The position numbers were made by a program, and so were the translations under genes. The notes beneath the pieces are model-generated. The model was not told the DNA's origin. It did not search any database and worked only from the letters and a program-made list of their open reading frames with translations. This document shows, one piece after another, positions 6,205 to 6,418 of a stretch of 6,418 nt of DNA; within the stretch, counting starts at the first letter, position 1; every line of letters starts with the position of its first letter. This stretch comes from Thalassolituus sp. (GTDB lineage Bacteria; Pseudomonadota; Gammaproteobacteria; Pseudomonadales; Oceanobacteraceae), in the NCBI GenBank assembly GCA_029212275.1, contig JARGOI010000145.1:1-6418 (forward strand). The letters run 5' to 3'.

Positions 6205-6418
6205 TGTTAGATAGTCGTCCTCCAGTGCGTTTCACCGGATCGTTTTCAATTATGAAACGAGTTGCTACCTCATTGCTTGTGTTTGTGTGTATTAACTTGC
6301 TGGCGGCTTGTAGTCATTGGCCAACGCCGGATCACCGAGCCGTCACCTTGTCAGAAATCGATTCACTATTAGTAGAACGTTGTGCAGCAGATCCAGACGT
6401 GCAGACGAGCTTGGAGCA
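6204..6418 (+). CDS. Putative lipoprotein, N-terminal part (runs off the window)
   Basis: An open frame begins at an ATG overlapping the previous stop (TAATG) and continues to the window end, giving 71 complete codons. Residues 17-36 look like a lipoprotein signal peptide: a basic start MKR, a hydrophobic core SLLVFVCINLL and a lipobox LAAC with Cys36 as the lipidation site. From the alternative ATG at 6252 this would be a textbook 20-residue signal with Cys20; from 6204 it gains a 16-residue extension (MLDSRPPVRFTGSFSI). The exported part visible so far begins CSHWPTPDH and is hydrophilic. After Cys the next residue is Ser, not Asp, so by the enterobacterial sorting rule it would go to the outer membrane. 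The family is not recognised from this fragment. It is probably co-expressed with the DUF2947-like gene upstream. Confidence 0.78.
   Translation, partial: MLDSRPPVRFTGSFSIMKRVATSLLVFVCINLLAACSHWPTPDHRAVTLSEIDSLLVERCAADPDVQTSLE

Overview
The window looks like ordinary chromosome from a gammaproteobacterium with moderate GC content. The evidence is an Ffh of standard bacterial form next to a divergent ypjD-like gene, a close relative of the E. coli potassium-binding protein Kbp (YgaU/LysM), a YjbQ protein, a ThrC that begins MKYISTRG as in pseudomonads and marine gammaproteobacteria, and two proteins resembling the gammaproteobacterial families DUF3087 and DUF2947. A marine, Oceanospirillales-like host would fit, but the window alone does not fix the genus.

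Layout from left to right. Bases 1-256 hold the 5' part of a minus-strand membrane protein (YpjD/CcsA-like), cut by the window edge. A 174-base divergent gap carries a good sigma70-type promoter for ffh (431-1813), the protein subunit of the signal recognition particle. Next come yjbQ (1949-2374) and kbp/lysM (2500-2952); the latter has its own promoter and a strong intrinsic terminator. A two-gene unit follows: a two-TM DUF3087-like protein (3099-3602) and a zinc-binding GFA-family protein (3612-4022), 9 bases apart. A 229-base gap precedes thrC (4252 or 4255-5658). That gap holds a near-perfect direct repeat and a weak candidate for a short Thr-containing leader ORF. thrC ends in a strong terminator. 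The last unit is a Trp-rich DUF2947-like protein (5737-6204) overlapping by one base the start of a putative lipoprotein that runs off the right edge.

Every complete gene is on the plus strand; only the ypjD-like gene is on the minus strand. The two terminators divide the plus-strand genes into at least three groups: ffh-yjbQ-kbp (kbp also with its own promoter), DUF3087-GFA-thrC (possibly with a separate thrC promoter), and DUF2947-lipoprotein. The genes do not form one pathway: they cover protein targeting, a possible thiamin-related activity, K+ binding, threonine synthesis and unknown functions.

I see no mobile element, phage gene, CRISPR array, tRNA, rRNA, toxin-antitoxin or defence system, and no sign of an undescribed multi-gene system. 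The observations most worth following up are the thrC upstream region, the two pairs that contain proteins of unknown function, and the departure from the common ffh-rpsP-rimM-trmD-rplS gene order.
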